Part shown: piece after piece, positions 47,277-59,353 of the stretch
How the letters are laid out: every line of letters starts with the position of its first letter
Position numbering within the stretch: position 1 is the first letter of the stretch
Source of the DNA: Notolepis coatsorum
Taxonomy: Eukaryota; Chordata; Actinopteri; Aulopiformes; Paralepididae
DNA length: 64,000 nt
Assembly (NCBI GenBank): GCA_963971535.1
Contig: OZ020586.1
Location: 69,361,548 to 69,425,547 of the forward strand
Direction: 5' to 3'
Program-made: the position numbers and the translations under genes
The notes under the pieces: model-generated
What the model saw: only the letters and a program-made list of their open reading frames with translations
Database searches by the model: none
What the model was told of the DNA's origin: nothing

Positions 47277-48969
47277 TGGGTACGCCAGCGTCGGACAGTG
47301 TGAGAGAGAACGCTGCAGTCAGTAGAAAGTAGGAAGGAAGAAATTTAAATCAATCAATTAATCAATCAATCAATCCGCGATTTTTCTTTTGTTCTAGATT
47401 GACTCAAGACCCATCAATTACATCATCCAACATTGTTTAAAGGACTAACACATTCCCCTTGACGGAATCGCTTCATATTTAGTCGTTATGGTGCTTTCAA
47501 CATAACCATTTGTTGTCCGCGATCTTGTTTTCTCCCGGAGTGAGCCGGGGAGTGATATGTGATTCGGTTGTGGGCGGGTCCTGAGCCCAGGACCGTGGAT
47601 TGTTGCCAATAAAGACGTGTAAATGGCCAATCAGAATCGAGAAATTTGCATGCCGTTGTATAACCATTAATAGACGAGAGACCCGTGCTTAGAATATCTT
47701 TTCTTTTGAATGAAGTTTTATCTCTTTATTCTCAAATGCATTAATGTGACGTCAACGGCTCATTCAATTTCTCAAATCCGTCAAACAGCGCATCTCATCA
47801 GACATTTTAATCCCAGTTACAATATCACACAAAAACCACAATCCCCGCATAGACACTTCAATTTTATGCTTGAATGAAACACAATCCCGGGCGCTCCGTT
47901 AAGCAAATCTACAGCGGAGAATATATGAAACTAATCAGAGCCAAACGGCCGATAGGTTTCATTCATTAAAAATATCCCCGCGGGATTCACATTTGCAATG
48001 CGCCGTTATTAAAATAACCACATGCAGCGTGTATCGCGACTCCGAGCGCCGTATATGACGTGCATTATTTTATTTAGGACAAAGTAAATCTATAGGCTCA
48101 ATATGATTTATTATCAGCATTTAGTTCTATTATTATACATTTCAAAAGCCCCCTCTAGGAAAACGAAGCACAGAAACGTAATTCAGAATGGTATAATGCA
48201 GATCCTAGACTGTGAGAATCATTTCAGGAAGCGAGCTGTCATTTCTTTGCGGGGGCGTGGCCATGGTTCATCCGGCTAACTGAAGTTAACCCTGCTCCCG
48301 ACCAGGCTCAAACTTTTTGATCTGTTGTCATGGTGATTTAGACAATCGCGCGTCGGGGAATGGGAAGGTCCGGCTTAAGTCAGACTTGACTGGAAATTAT
48401 CCGGCTAACTCAGTTATCCAGGTACGGGGAACGGGGCCCTGGTCTGCAGAGAACATCAAAACACATTCCCAGCATATGAAAGACAATGACACTGTCACTA
48501 ATGGCCTCTATGGATGGAATGGCATTCCATGGCAATCACAGACACAGCCCATCGTTCACACCAAACTTGAGGGGGCAGGGAATCAGGGATTCAATGTGGA
48601 ACGCTCTACCCAAAGCTGTAAAGGAATGTGAATCACTATCCACTTTCAAAAACACTCAAAAAACAACTACGGGAGACTGCAATTCTAAACTGGCCCCTAC
48701 AAATGTCCTAACCCAGTTGTACAGTAAATTACCAAGTATGGCTTTGTCAGTATTCCAATGTACAGTGTCCCCCCCCCCCCACCTCCAATGTACAGCCCCC
48801 CATCCATCCACCCACCCACCCAACCTCCTCCAATGTACAGTTTCTACGTCAAATGTATATACACTCTTTTTCTGGACACTTTTTGTATCACAAACAGTAC
48901 TGTATTTGCAAATCTGGTACGTCATAAATGTATAGATGTAGCAGTACTGTCTATCTGTATGTTGTGTAT

Positions 48970-50132
<1,163 letters not shown>

Positions 50133-50140
50133 TTGTGTAT

Positions 50141-50812
50141 GTCATATGATGAATTGAAAATGGGGGACCCTGATGTAAACAAGACGAAAGTCTTTCTCTG
50201 GTCTGCATCCCCTTAACAATTGTATGCATGTATTGAGCTGTACTGTACTGTACCATTCTGAAATCTGTTAATAAACGTTTCAATCAATCACTTACATTAT
50301 TTGTTTCATTCAGTGATGGTGGCAGGGTACTTTTTGTACAAGTGGTGGGCACCGTTTCATGGTCCTGTTGATGAATAAACAAAACAGAAACATTAGAACA
50401 TATACAATTAGTCAACTGAATGCTTTGTATCTTGTTTGCTAATTCAGGTTAAAGACAGCCGATTTAACCAGCATATTAAGAGAGCAAGACTGTCTATCTG
50501 GTGTATGTTATGATGAATTAAACATGGGGGACCCTGATGTAAACAAGACGAAAGTCTTTCTCTGGTCTGCATCCCCTTAACAATTGTATGCATGTATTGA
50601 GCTGTACTGTAGGCTACTGTACCATTCTGCAATCTGTTAATAAACGTTTCAATCAATCACTTACATTATTTGTTTCATTCAGTAATGGTGGCAGCCGGCA
50701 GGGTACTTTTTGTACAAGTGGTGGGCACCGTTTCATGGTCCTGTTGATGAATAAACAAAACGGAGAACATTAGAACATATACAATTAGTCAACTGAATGC
50801 TTTGTATCTTGT
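50141..50812 (+). repeat. Tandem duplication of LINE-B tail plus its 3' flank
   Basis: Units at about 50141-50441 and 50497-50812 each contain the LINE-B tail and the same following non-LINE sequence (CTTACATTATTTGTTTC, GGTGGGCACCGTTTCATGG, GCTTTGTATCTTG). Sharing the flank shows DNA duplication, not a second insertion. A third, short LINE-B tail stub is at 50815-50858. Confidence 0.8.
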
Positions 50813-51111
50813 TGTATGTACCCATTCTGCAATCTGTTAATACATTTTTCAATCAATAGCAAGGCAAATCATTACTGAATGATTGTATTATTATTCTTCC
50901 AATGTGATTGCGTGGCAAATACATTTCTTTGTAAGAATATATCTGCATTTTGTCAGTACAAGATTAATCAGTGATCACATTGAATTAAAACATGATTATT
51001 TCCAGTGCCACGATTATTTATTTCAAGAGAAACAAAGAGGCAAATAGCCTACCTTAGTCAATCTGGACAAATACATTAGGGCCTATAGACTAGAAAAAAA
51101 GAAAAGCTGTT

Positions 51112-51474
51112 TTAAATGCGGTTACTTGCCTTGTTGTGGAGTGGCAGGACAGCTGTCTCTGTCGTGGGGGGCACGGGCGTTGGAGGTCGTGCAGACGGTG
51201 CAGGTATAGCGAAACTAAGTTTGCTTTGGATAAGCTGATTCTTCTGAAGCTTTCTTCTCTTGGGGAGCGGCGGTGGCATCGTTGGTTCAGGTAACAGGTT
51301 GCGTTGCAGGTAGGAACAGAACATGATACTGTTGTCAAATGATCTGTTTATATCTGTTTGTATTTGCGGGCGGGGGCGTGGTTGAAGACGCGCTTTTGTT
51401 ATGGGTGGCCGGGTACAACAAATGGATAGAGCGCATTTTTGTGTGCGTGTCTGCGCGTACACGCGAGTACACAT
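51112..51474 (-). pseudogene. Possible hAT transposase first-exon remnant
   Basis: 120-codon frame. An internal Met (about residue 66) starts MPPPLPKRRKLQKNQLIQSK, a basic N-terminus with a QxxLSF-type motif that resembles the start of hAT-family transposases. The rest is Pro-rich. A GC/GT donor-like AAGGCAAGTAAC lies near the end. Recognition is weak and no downstream transposase core is present. Confidence 0.3.
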
Positions 51475-51563
51475 CCGTGCGTGGTCGCGCGTACTTCTGC
51501 CTCAGTGATCATCTAGTAACACGGCGTGTAACCGCGTGTGACCACGACTGCACCACTGGCTTT

Positions 51564-51731
51564 GATTGATTGAAAACTTTATTAACAGATTGCAGAATGG
51601 GTACAGTACAGTACAGCTCAATACACACAATTGTTAAGGGGATGCAGACCAGAGAAAGACTTTCGTCTTGTTTACATCAGGGTCCCCCATTTTCAATTCA
51701 TCATAAATGTGGCTGAGGTTGGGGGTTCATT
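51564..51731 (-). mobile_element. LINE-B 3' tail with shared LINE-A/LINE-B junction
   Basis: ATTG tail, AACTTTATTAACAGATTGC, the usual block, then AATGTGGCTGAGGTTGGGG. The same junction is found at 10980-11010 on the other strand. The LINE-A tail continues after the TIR element at 52208-52265. Confidence 0.8.
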
Positions 51732-52197
51732 AGCCCCTTTCGTGACTTTCGGTTTGCAAGCCTGGGGCTTTTGTGACCGCAGTCACTTGCTTTTACGCCG
51801 CGATTAGCCAGTAAAGAAACGACCAAGCGTCATCGAGGGGCGGAAGAACCAGCTTCCGACTGGGAAAAACCATTCACGTCAGCCTCCTAGTGGTAATTCC
51901 TACTAGGACATATGGGATTTTTTTATAGACCCCGATATCTCCCACTTCGCGTCACGAATTGCGGAAGTATGGATGTGGGCGTTTCATCCATAGATATATA
52001 TAGAGTCAAAGCGTGAAGGCTTCCTAGTTGTAGCAACGAGATGTCCTCTGGTTCTTCCGCTTCTTCCCACGTAACGTGAACGCGGCATTAGCTGCCTGGT
52101 GCGCATGCGCTGTGCCACCAACGGCGGAGATGGACGTTTTGTGACTGCGGTCACAAAAGCCCCAGGCTTGCAAACCGAAAGTCACGAAAAGGGGCTA
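51732..52197. mobile_element. 466-bp element with 55-bp TIRs (Mutator-like MITE)
   Basis: TIRs 51732-51786 and 52141-52197 match over 55 bp with one indel (AGCCCCTTTCGTGAC at the outer end, GACCGCAGTCAC at the inner end). The target duplication is 10 bp, GGGGTTCATT at 51722-51731 and 52198-52207. Long TIRs and a 9-10-bp duplication are typical of MULEs. No transposase. Confidence 0.85.
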
Positions 52198-52302
52198 GGG
52201 GTTCATTACATTAGATTCAAATGTATTGTCATTATACAGCACAAGTACAGTACAACGAAACGTTTTTTTTTGTGTGTATTGTTTTTATTGACCTATAGTC
52301 CA

Positions 52303-52466
52303 TTCATGCTGAGTGAATTTTTGGGGGAATTAACTGATGGAGAATTAATAGAAAATTAATCGAATCGAATCGTGGTCAAATGAAGAGATTTCATGATGCA
52401 TTGAATCGTTGCCTGAATAATCATAATCGAAATTAATCGTTGTGAGGTCGCATTGTTACACCTCTA
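52303..52466. mobile_element. hAT-like MITE 2, truncated (arm B)
   Basis: Carries the ATTGAATCGTTGCC and GCATTGTTACACCTC end of MITE 2; about 80 bp of the other end, present in arm A, is missing. Confidence 0.65.
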
Positions 52467-52783
52467 AACGGTACACAAAAACCATAGTTCGGTACCTCGG
52501 CTTTGAAGTCACGGTTCGGTACAGGTTTTCGGTACAGTGGGGGAAAGTTTGGCTTTCCATGTTCCACTCAGGGGTGGTGTAGTGTGCAGTAACTAATTGT
52601 AATTGTAGGGCTGTCGACGAATATTCTATATTGAAATTAAGAATCGAAAAAAATTACAGGTTATCTCTCTGTGTTGTGTGTGGGTTTAACGAACACCCGG
52701 CCCTTTGCGCAAATTATATTTTGGGAATGGGTGAACTTGGAGTTTTGAATACAATTCTGCATGCAAAAAAAAGTTCTGCACGT

Positions 52784-55700
52784 TTCAAGTTTCTTTAATA
52801 GTTGTCATACAGAAGTACAGAATACTTTCATACAAAATGCTTCTTACTGTTACGCTCCAGAGACTGTGCTAGACAAGATAGTATCAAATAACATAGTATA
52901 GCATGTAATTTAGAAGAAGAAAATGAGGTCACAGTGTTCGGTATAGACATATGTACAATGTTCGATGCAGAATAGACGTAACTGAGTTACCATATAATAT
53001 ACAATACTATGCAGTGTACTAATGTACAGTACTATATAGTGCAAAGCAGAAATGGGATGAGGTACAATTTAGGTACAATTTACAGTAAGGTGTACGAGTT
53101 GTAGTGCAATCCTTCATCAATAAATATAAAGTGTGGGGAGTGGGTGCTACAGTGTGTTTGTTTAAAGTGGGTGTGTGCTATAAAGTGTGTGGAGTGGGTG
53201 CTACAGTGTGTTTGTTTAAAGTGAGTGTGTGCGTGTGGATGTGTGTGCTATGTGCATTTGGTGGTTGTTGTTGTGTAGTGTTCATTGTTCGTTTAGCAGC
53301 CTGATGGCCTGGGGATAGAAGCTTCTTCTGAGTCTTTCTGTGCTCGCCTTGAGACTCCGGTATCGCTTGCCTGACCGCAGCAGTTCAAAGAGGCAGTTGT
53401 TCGGGTGACTGGAGTCTTTAATGATTCTCTTAGCCTTGCCCTTGCAACGCTTGTTGTAAATGTTCTGGAGGGTGGGGAGCCCCCCTCCAATTGTGCGTTC
53501 GGCTGAACGTGTCACTCTTTGTAGTCTGCTTCGGTCTTGTGCAGTGCTATTCCCAAACCAGGAGGTGATGTTGCCAGTCAAGATGCTCTCTATTGTACAT
53601 GAGTAGAAGTTCTTAAGGATCTTCTGACTGACTTGGAACTTCCTTAGGCGCCTGAGGAAGTAGAGGCGTTGTTGTGCCTTCTTCACAACACTGTCAATGT
53701 GTGTGGTCCATGTCAAGTCCTCGGATATGTAGGCTCCGAGGTACTTAAAGCTGTTGACTCTCTCAACCGGTGCCCCGTCGATGCTGAGGGGGCTGTAGTC
53801 CTTGACCCCCGACCTCCTGAAGTCCACAATCATCTCCTTTGTTTTGCTGACGTTCAGGGAGAGGCTGTTTTCCTGGCACCATCCCGCCAGGACCTTGACC
53901 TCTTCCAGGTAGGCCCTCTCGTCGTTGGCAGAGATCAGGCCCACCACCACTGTGTCGTCAGCAAATTTGATGATTGTATTGCTACTCCGCTGAGCCACAC
54001 AGTCGTGTGTGTACAGGGAGTAGAGGAGGGGACTCAGAACACAGCCCTGGGGGGCCCCTATGTTGAGGGTGATGGATGAGGAGGTGCAGTTGCCTGCTCT
54101 CACCACCTGGGGTCTGCCAGTCAGGAAGTCCAAGACCCACTGGCAGAGGTCATAGTTCAAGCCCAGGTCCCTGAGCTTGGCTATGAGTATGGAGGGGACT
54201 ATGGTATTGAATGCCGAGCTGTAGTCGATGAATAGCATTCTCACATAGTTCCCCTGCCTCTTGTCCAGGTGTGATGCTGCTGTGTGCAGCACATGGGCTA
54301 TGGCGTCCTCCGTGGACCTGTTGGGGCGGTATGCAAATTGCAGGGGGTCCATGTTGATGGGGAGGGAGGAGCAGATGTAGCCCTTTACTAGCTTCTCAAA
54401 GCACTTCATGGCTATGGAGGTGAGAGCTACAGGGCGGTAGTCGTTGAGGCAAGCAGGCTTGGATTTTTTGGGTACAGGGATAATAGTGGACTTCTTCAGG
54501 CAGGTGGGGATGACAGCCTGTTCTAAGGACAGGTTAAATATGTCAGTGAATACTGGGGCCAGTTGGTTGGCACAGACTTTTAGGACGCGGCCGGGGATGC
54601 CGTCCGGACCTGCTGCCTTCCTGATATTCACTTTTTTAAAGGTCCGCCTCACCTCATGCTCTGTTACCCTGAACACTGCGTCTCCATCAGCAGCCGACCC
54701 CCCCCCCCCCCCATTGCCGTGGCTTGTGGGCTGGTGTTGTTATTACCAGCATCAAACCTCGCATAGAAGGTATTGAGGTCATTTGCTAAGGAGATGTCAC
54801 TGTTCAGTTTGAGGGAGGCGCCTTTGTAGTCTGTCATCGTTTTGAGCCCCTGCCACATAGCTCTAGAGTCAGCCTGTTCAAACTGGAGTTAAATTTTATC
54901 CTTGTAGCGTCGTTTGGCCTCTGTCACTGTCCTCCTTACGTTGTATCGCGCCACCTTGTGGTCATTCATGTTGCCTGCCACTAGGCCGTCGTTGTATGCT
55001 TTGGTGCGCGCTCTCAGAGCTTCACGGACGGATTTGTCTACCCAGGGTTTTTGATTTGGGTAAACTCTCATTTTGGTAGTGGGGATTGTTTCTTCCACCA
55101 TAGTACGAACATAGTCCAGCACTGTCTCCGTGTAGACATGAATGTTATCTGTGTCGCGGAACACGCTCCAGTCTGTGCAGTCAAACGCAGCCTGTAGCGT
55201 CTCCTCTGACGTCAAATCCCATTTCTGCACCTCTCGCGAGACTACGGGAGTGCTTTTGATTCTTTGTTTGTACTTTGGTGAAAGGAAAATGGACGCGTGA
55301 TCTGATTTACCAAAGCCACTAGCAGAATGAGCCTTGTATCCACCTTTGAATTGCGTGTAACAGTGATCTAGGATGTTACCGCCTCTGGTGTTACAAGTCA
55401 CATGCTGATAGAAGTCAGGTAATACCTTTCTCAGATTGGCGCTATTGAAATCACCCACCACTATGATGGCGGCATTAACGTTCGCTGCCTGGAGTTTGTT
55501 TACCTCGTCGTGAAGCCTGGAGAACGCGGCACTATTGCTGGCTTGCGGTGGAATATACACTCCTACAAGGATGATCGCCGTTAACTCCCTCGGGAGGAAG
55601 AAAGGACGACACTTGATGGTTATATATTCCAGGTCTGGGCAGCAGTGGTTCGATAATTCCTTCACGTTAGCTGGATCGCTCCAATTGTTGTTAAACATGA

Positions 55701-56267
55701 AGGCAATACCTCCTCCACGTTGTTTGCCGGACAATGCTGATCTGTCCTTGCGGTGGATGAAGAAGTGTTCGGCCGGTTGTATGGCGTGGTCTGGGACGTC
55801 CGGCGTCAACCACGTCTCGGTGAAGCAGAGAACGTTACAGTCTCTAACGTCTCTTTGGTATTGAATCCTTGCTCGGATGTCATCCAGTTTATTGTCAATT
55901 GATTGTACATTGGCTAGCAATATACTGGGTAGTGGTGTTCGGTGTCGTCTGGATCTCAGCCTGTTACGGATCCCAGCTCTCTTCCCTCGCCGCCTGGTGA
56001 TTCCTTTGTTCCTGGGATCAGGATCTGGTCCCATTGTTTTGAGAATCTCCAAAGGCCATTGCTGCGGTTCGGAAAGCTGATTCAGGGAGTAATCCAATCG
56101 GTAAGTTTCCCGTAATCCGATGTCTATAAGTGACTGACGGTCATACACATTAAATGCACCTACTGTTGGTACAGACAAAACTCTTAAAACTATAAATATT
56201 AACAAAAGTAAGCACAATCTCGACGGAGCGAACAGACAGGCGACCGGGCATAGCGGCGCCACCACTA
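52784..56267 (-). mobile_element. LINE-A (Rex1/L2-like), near full length
   Basis: About 3.5 kb with 5' part, endonuclease, reverse transcriptase and 3' UTR. Target duplication ACGT (52780-52783, 56268-56271), short and so weak evidence, but arm A supplies the empty site. Coding capacity is broken by an in-frame TAA at 54889-54891 and a change of phase at the C-run 54698-54712. Confidence 0.88.
53282..54676 (-). CDS. LINE-A reverse transcriptase and C-terminal domain
   Basis: 464 codons, uninterrupted. [56 protein letters not shown], catalytic [11 protein letters not shown], then the [13 protein letters not shown] and [12 protein letters not shown] segment and the terminal [13 protein letters not shown]. 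Complete RT domain of the CR1 group. The first Met here is just downstream of the phase change, so this part would need frameshifting or internal initiation to be made. Confidence 0.9.
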   Translation of the reverse strand: MFRVTEHEVRRTFKKVNIRKAAGPDGIPGRVLKVCANQLAPVFTDIFNLSLEQAVIPTCLKKSTIIPVPKKSKPACLNDYRPVALTSIAMKCFEKLVKGYICSSLPINMDPLQFAYRPNRSTEDAIAHVLHTAASHLDKRQGNYVRMLFIDYSSAFNTIVPSILIAKLRDLGLNYDLCQWVLDFLTGRPQVVRAGNCTSSSITLNIGAPQGCVLSPLLYSLYTHDCVAQRSSNTIIKFADDTVVVGLISANDERAYLEEVKVLAGWCQENSLSLNVSKTKEMIVDFRRSGVKDYSPLSIDGAPVERVNSFKYLGAYISEDLTWTTHIDSVVKKAQQRLYFLRRLRKFQVSQKILKNFYSCTIESILTGNITSWFGNSTAQDRSRLQRVTRSAERTIGGGLPTLQNIYNKRCKGKAKRIIKDSSHPNNCLFELLRSGKRYRSLKASTERLRRSFYPQAIRLLNEQ

Positions 56268-56292
56268 ACGTGCAGCCGTTAGTGGTTAACAT
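54889..56292 (-). CDS. LINE-A endonuclease region, chimeric N-terminus
   Basis: 467 codons ending at a TAA. Residues about 115-345 are an APE-type endonuclease (LLANVQSIDNKLDDI, CFTETWLTP, RGGGIAFMFNN, VVGDFNSAN, GKSDHASIF). Then the linker with VYPNQKPWVDKSVREAL. The first eight or so codons (MLTTNGCT) come from the flanking hAT MITE, since the LINE itself starts at 56267. The true start may be further in. The hydrophobic stretch at about 25-45 is unusual for this domain and is probably 5' UTR read through. Confidence 0.85.
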   Translation of the reverse strand: MLTTNGCTLVVAPLCPVACLFAPSRLCLLLLIFIVLRVLSVPTVGAFNVYDRQSLIDIGLRETYRLDYSLNQLSEPQQWPLEILKTMGPDPDPRNKGITRRRGKRAGIRNRLRSRRHRTPLPSILLANVQSIDNKLDDIRARIQYQRDVRDCNVLCFTETWLTPDVPDHAIQPAEHFFIHRKDRSALSGKQRGGGIAFMFNNNWSDPANVKELSNHCCPDLEYITIKCRPFFLPRELTAIILVGVYIPPQASNSAAFSRLHDEVNKLQAANVNAAIIVVGDFNSANLRKVLPDFYQHVTCNTRGGNILDHCYTQFKGGYKAHSASGFGKSDHASIFLSPKYKQRIKSTPVVSREVQKWDLTSEETLQAAFDCTDWSVFRDTDNIHVYTETVLDYVRTMVEETIPTTKMRVYPNQKPWVDKSVREALRARTKAYNDGLVAGNMNDHKVARYNVRRTVTEAKRRYKDKI

Positions 56293-56499
56293 ACCGTTGT
56301 ATAACTTGTATTTGTTCTGTACACAGCCGTACTGAACCTAAGGTCCAGTACTGAAACGGTTCGGTACGGATAAGTGTACCTTTACACCCCTAATTTTTAT
56401 TGATACAATTTGTGAGACTGCTTAACGACCTGAGTGTTTATCAATACGACTATCGGTACTTTTCTATTATTTGGAGGAAAGACAGTGATTGATTCTTAA

Positions 56500-57337
56500 C
56501 ACATTGAGTGCCATGCCCCTTCCGGGAAGTGCATCTGGCCTTGCCGTCCATTAACCGCATGTAAACGCGCACCTTGTTTGTAGAGCTAAACCTATATTTT
56601 ATATTATAGCTATGGGTCTAATAACGCTGTCGATTGTCAGTGAGTTGCTTCCAGTCAATGTGCAAAAAACAGATTATTTGAATGAATATAGTTTGGGTGC
56701 TTCTGAGTAATTCCAGGAAAAAGACGCGAAAACAGCTTTTTTGTGTAATTCAATAAACACGTTGTCATTTTTCGCCTGATTATCGAATCTTCCTGAAATC
56801 AACGCTAGATTATCATTATTATCCTTCCTCGTGCATACATGAAATGTGCCCTGGAGCGCGGTGCTCCCCCCCCCTCCCCTCCTGCACCCAACAGTAAAAA
56901 GCCACACACATAAAACACAGATAGCTTCAATCACGGTAGAAAAAATATCAGATCAATGCAAGATTTTATATATAGAGTCCTTACCTAGTCTCTGATGTAA
57001 TGCAAAAAAGATAATCCAATTATCTGATCACCATTCCAGACAGTTATCCACAGCGATCCTGTCTCCAACGTTATTGGGCATTGCACATGAACGGGCGGGC
57101 GGGGTCAGTTGTCCAAGCCATCCCGACAAGCGCGTGTTTTGCCAGAGTGTTTAGGACCCACGCCGCAGCTTGGTAGAGAAAAGAAACACCGTTTCTAATG
57201 GAGTGCAATAGCCCTGCTGAATTATGAATGGCAATAGCGATTAAAAGAAATACTGTGAGAAAAACGTAGTTCTACGTTTCCGGCACTCAACCGTCGGGCG
57301 ACAGAAACGTAGTTCTACGTGAACGGCACCCATTGTG
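56500..57337. mobile_element. piggyBac-type MITE, arm B copy, uninterrupted
   Basis: 838 bp between TTAA at 56496-56499 and 57338-57341, inverted termini CACATTGAGTGCC and GGCACCCATTGTG. Provides the empty site for the L1 in arm A. Holds the 86-codon frame at 56674-56934 (minus). Confidence 0.85.
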
Positions 57338-57391
57338 TTAACAGAACTGCCATTGATGCTATTGCCCAATGGTGGCCAGAGTTGGTGGGGT

Positions 57392-57615
57392 TCTGACTCA
57401 AAGACAGTAGCTCAAGAGTGGTCGTCTGGTAATCTGAAGGTTCCCGGTTTGATTCCAGCAAATCCCGGTAGCATGTCAAAGTGTCCTTGAGCAAGACACT
57501 TAACCCCTAACTGCTCCGTCGGTGTGCGGATGTGTGCATGAATGGGTGAATGTGAGGCATAAGTTGTAAAGAGCTTTGGATAAAAGCTCTATATAAATGC
57601 AGTCCAAAGACATTT
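57392..57615 (+). repeat. tRNA-derived SINE (arm B copy)
   Basis: A-box-like GTAGCTCAAGAGTGG at 57407, B-box-like GGTTTGATTCCAG at 57446, body CCTTGAGCAAGACACTTAAC and 3' end ATATAAATGCAGTCC. Confidence 0.7.
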
Positions 57616-57859
57616 GCAACCGGGTCCATAGAGAACCAGGTCTCGATCCCCATTCCTATGACTGGAATGAGTAAATCTCAGAGATGGAAAAAGATTATCA
57701 AACACCTGTCTTGTCTTGACACTCCTTTCCTACAGAATGATATGGAGCCCCTATCTGTTCAATAATGTAACAATCACACAATAGAGGCCTTGCACAAAAT
57801 GTTTGTGTTGTTCTTTTTCTTCTAAGATGGCTGCCTGTAACCATTGGCACACTTTCTGT

Positions 57860-58102
57860 GCAGCGGTAGGGCAGGTAAAACACTGGACAAGCATGATATT
57901 ACTGTTCCACTGTGACTTGTTTACAAGATCCAGTAATAAGACACCAAAGTATTACATTTCTGTAATATCTTTCGCATATGTCAACAACGTTGTCTCTTCT
58001 GACATGGGATAAATGGGCTAAACATTCCTCAATTATGTTTCCCTGCAACTCTAAAAGTGATAGATTTTTGGACAATAAATGGTATGAAATACTTGATAAT
58101 AG
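57860..58102. other. Unassigned flank between arm B and L1
   Basis: About 240 bp with no recognisable gene or repeat; ends in a G-run where the L1 begins. A short plus-strand frame through it (57978 on) is not recognised. Confidence 0.4.
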
Positions 58103-58275
58103 GGGGGGCGGAGCTAGGCGATCATGGAGTAGACGTGTTTCACGTGAGCTCCCTTCTACCGTGCGAAATATACGTTTCTCCCCATTAGTCTTTATTTTAG
58201 TTTTATTTGTTTTTTGTCTGCTTGTTGAGTCGTCGAGTTTCAACTACTGTAGTCTACTTTTTTCAACTTTCTGCG

Positions 58276-59190
58276 ATGTCGGTGGTGGAGACCAGATCCA
58301 TGAGCGCCCCAGCCAGCAAACTGCCACCGGGCCTGACCGCGCCGTCGCCCGGTATCGGTGAGATAAGCGAAACTGTGCTCTCGGTCATGACCAAGCTCCA
58401 TGCAGACTTTGAGACACGCTTCGCTGAAACACAAAGAAAAGTGCTGGCGGATTTTTGTGATAACCTTCATCGAGAGATATCAGAGGAAATTAGGTTGGCG
58501 GTCGTCCCGTTGAAAGACAAGATGGAGTCGCTGCACGTTGTCTCCTCGGCTCATGCTAACGAACTAGCCACGCTAACGACAGAGGTCTCATTACAAGGCG
58601 AAAGGATGCCGGGTCTGGAGACCTCCCTGCTGGCTAGGCAGGCTGAAGTTGCCAAACTACAGTCGGTAATTGTGGAAATGCAGTCCCGGGAGAGACGCTA
58701 CAACATCAGGATTGTTGGAGTACCGGAGGGCAACGAGGGAGGCCGTCTCTCTGAGACCATGCCGGAATTGCTGCAAGAAATACTGGGGAAAGATGTCCTC
58801 CCCACCCCTCCCGTATGTGAGTTGGCCTACAGAGCGGGCAGGACCAGTCCTGGCGTGAACAACGAGCCGAGGCCCATCATTGTCAAGCTGAACAGGCTTC
58901 AGCAGAGGGAACTCATCATGCGGTCGGCCCGTGCCAGAAGGGGTAATCTAAGGCTTGCCGATCACAAAGTGGCCATTTTCGAAGATTTTACGCCGGAGGT
59001 TCAAGCACAGAGAGGCGAATACAAAGTGGTCATGTCCAGGCTATGGAAACTAGGCCTGAGGCCCACGCTATTCGCTCCCGCGAAATTATCTGTGCTGGGT
59101 AAGGACGATGGTCGGCGTTCATTTTGGTCGTTGGCTAAAGCGAAGGAATATCTCGAGGCCGTCAAGGGGATAGCCGAGACTGTAGCTTGA
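58276..59190 (+). CDS. L1 ORF1 protein
   Basis: 304 codons from the Met in MSVVETRSM (the open frame extends 23 codons upstream from 58207, but that part reads as 5' UTR). A coiled-coil-like region (about 30-135) is followed by the RNA-recognition domain at about 140-225 with RRYNIRIVGVPEG. The C-terminal domain contains RPIIVKLNRLQQRELI and KVAIFEDFTPEVQAQR. L1 ORF1p forms trimers that coat the element RNA. Intact here although ORF2 is broken. Confidence 0.88.
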   Translation: MSVVETRSMSAPASKLPPGLTAPSPGIGEISETVLSVMTKLHADFETRFAETQRKVLADFCDNLHREISEEIRLAVVPLKDKMESLHVVSSAHANELATLTTEVSLQGERMPGLETSLLARQAEVAKLQSVIVEMQSRERRYNIRIVGVPEGNEGGRLSETMPELLQEILGKDVLPTPPVCELAYRAGRTSPGVNNEPRPIIVKLNRLQQRELIMRSARARRGNLRLADHKVAIFEDFTPEVQAQRGEYKVVMSRLWKLGLRPTLFAPAKLSVLGKDDGRRSFWSLAKAKEYLEAVKGIAETVA

Positions 59191-59353
59191 TATCTATGTC
59201 GGGTGAGTGACTTGGCATTGTGGGCCTGAATACATTGATAGGGCCGACTACTCACAAATGCTTGCTGTCATGCCCAGACATGCTAACTGTCCACTGCCCA
59301 TTCAAACTAGTGGGGCTTCCCAATGACTTCTGTTACTTGCTAATGCTGTTTTT
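59191..59353 (+). other. L1 inter-ORF sequence, left part
   Basis: Non-coding L1 sequence after the ORF1 stop; interrupted by the LINE-B insertion and continued from 60734 to 61856. That second part contains repeated GCTAGCGAGCTAGC-type motifs near 60765-60860 and no recognised frame. Confidence 0.5.

Larger units (their letters stand above)
45567..48439. mobile_element. Harbinger-like composite with GGGCCC termini
   Basis: Left end GGGCCCTATTCCCCGTACC, right end the complement of GGGCCCCGTTCCCCGTACC. Subterminal motifs are shared (AGTTAACC, AAGCCGG). GGG-rich termini suggest PIF/Harbinger. No transposase, and the target duplication is unclear, so the two ends may belong to one element inflated by insertions or to two related ones. 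Interior holds LINE-B stubs at 45786-45840 and 46807-46893 (minus), tRNA-like segments, a hairpin, a tandem repeat and a GT tract. 47280-48240 shows nothing I can assign. Confidence 0.5.
52467..56392. mobile_element. hAT-like MITE 1 (arm B), split by LINE-A
   Basis: Halves at 52467-52783 and 56268-56392 match arm A 9119-9531 on the opposite strand. The split is at the CACGTGC of MITE 1, with ACGT present on both sides of the LINE. Confidence 0.75.

Noticed and set aside
47035-47325. Cysteine/valine-rich frame
   Set aside because: Produced by the GT microsatellite.
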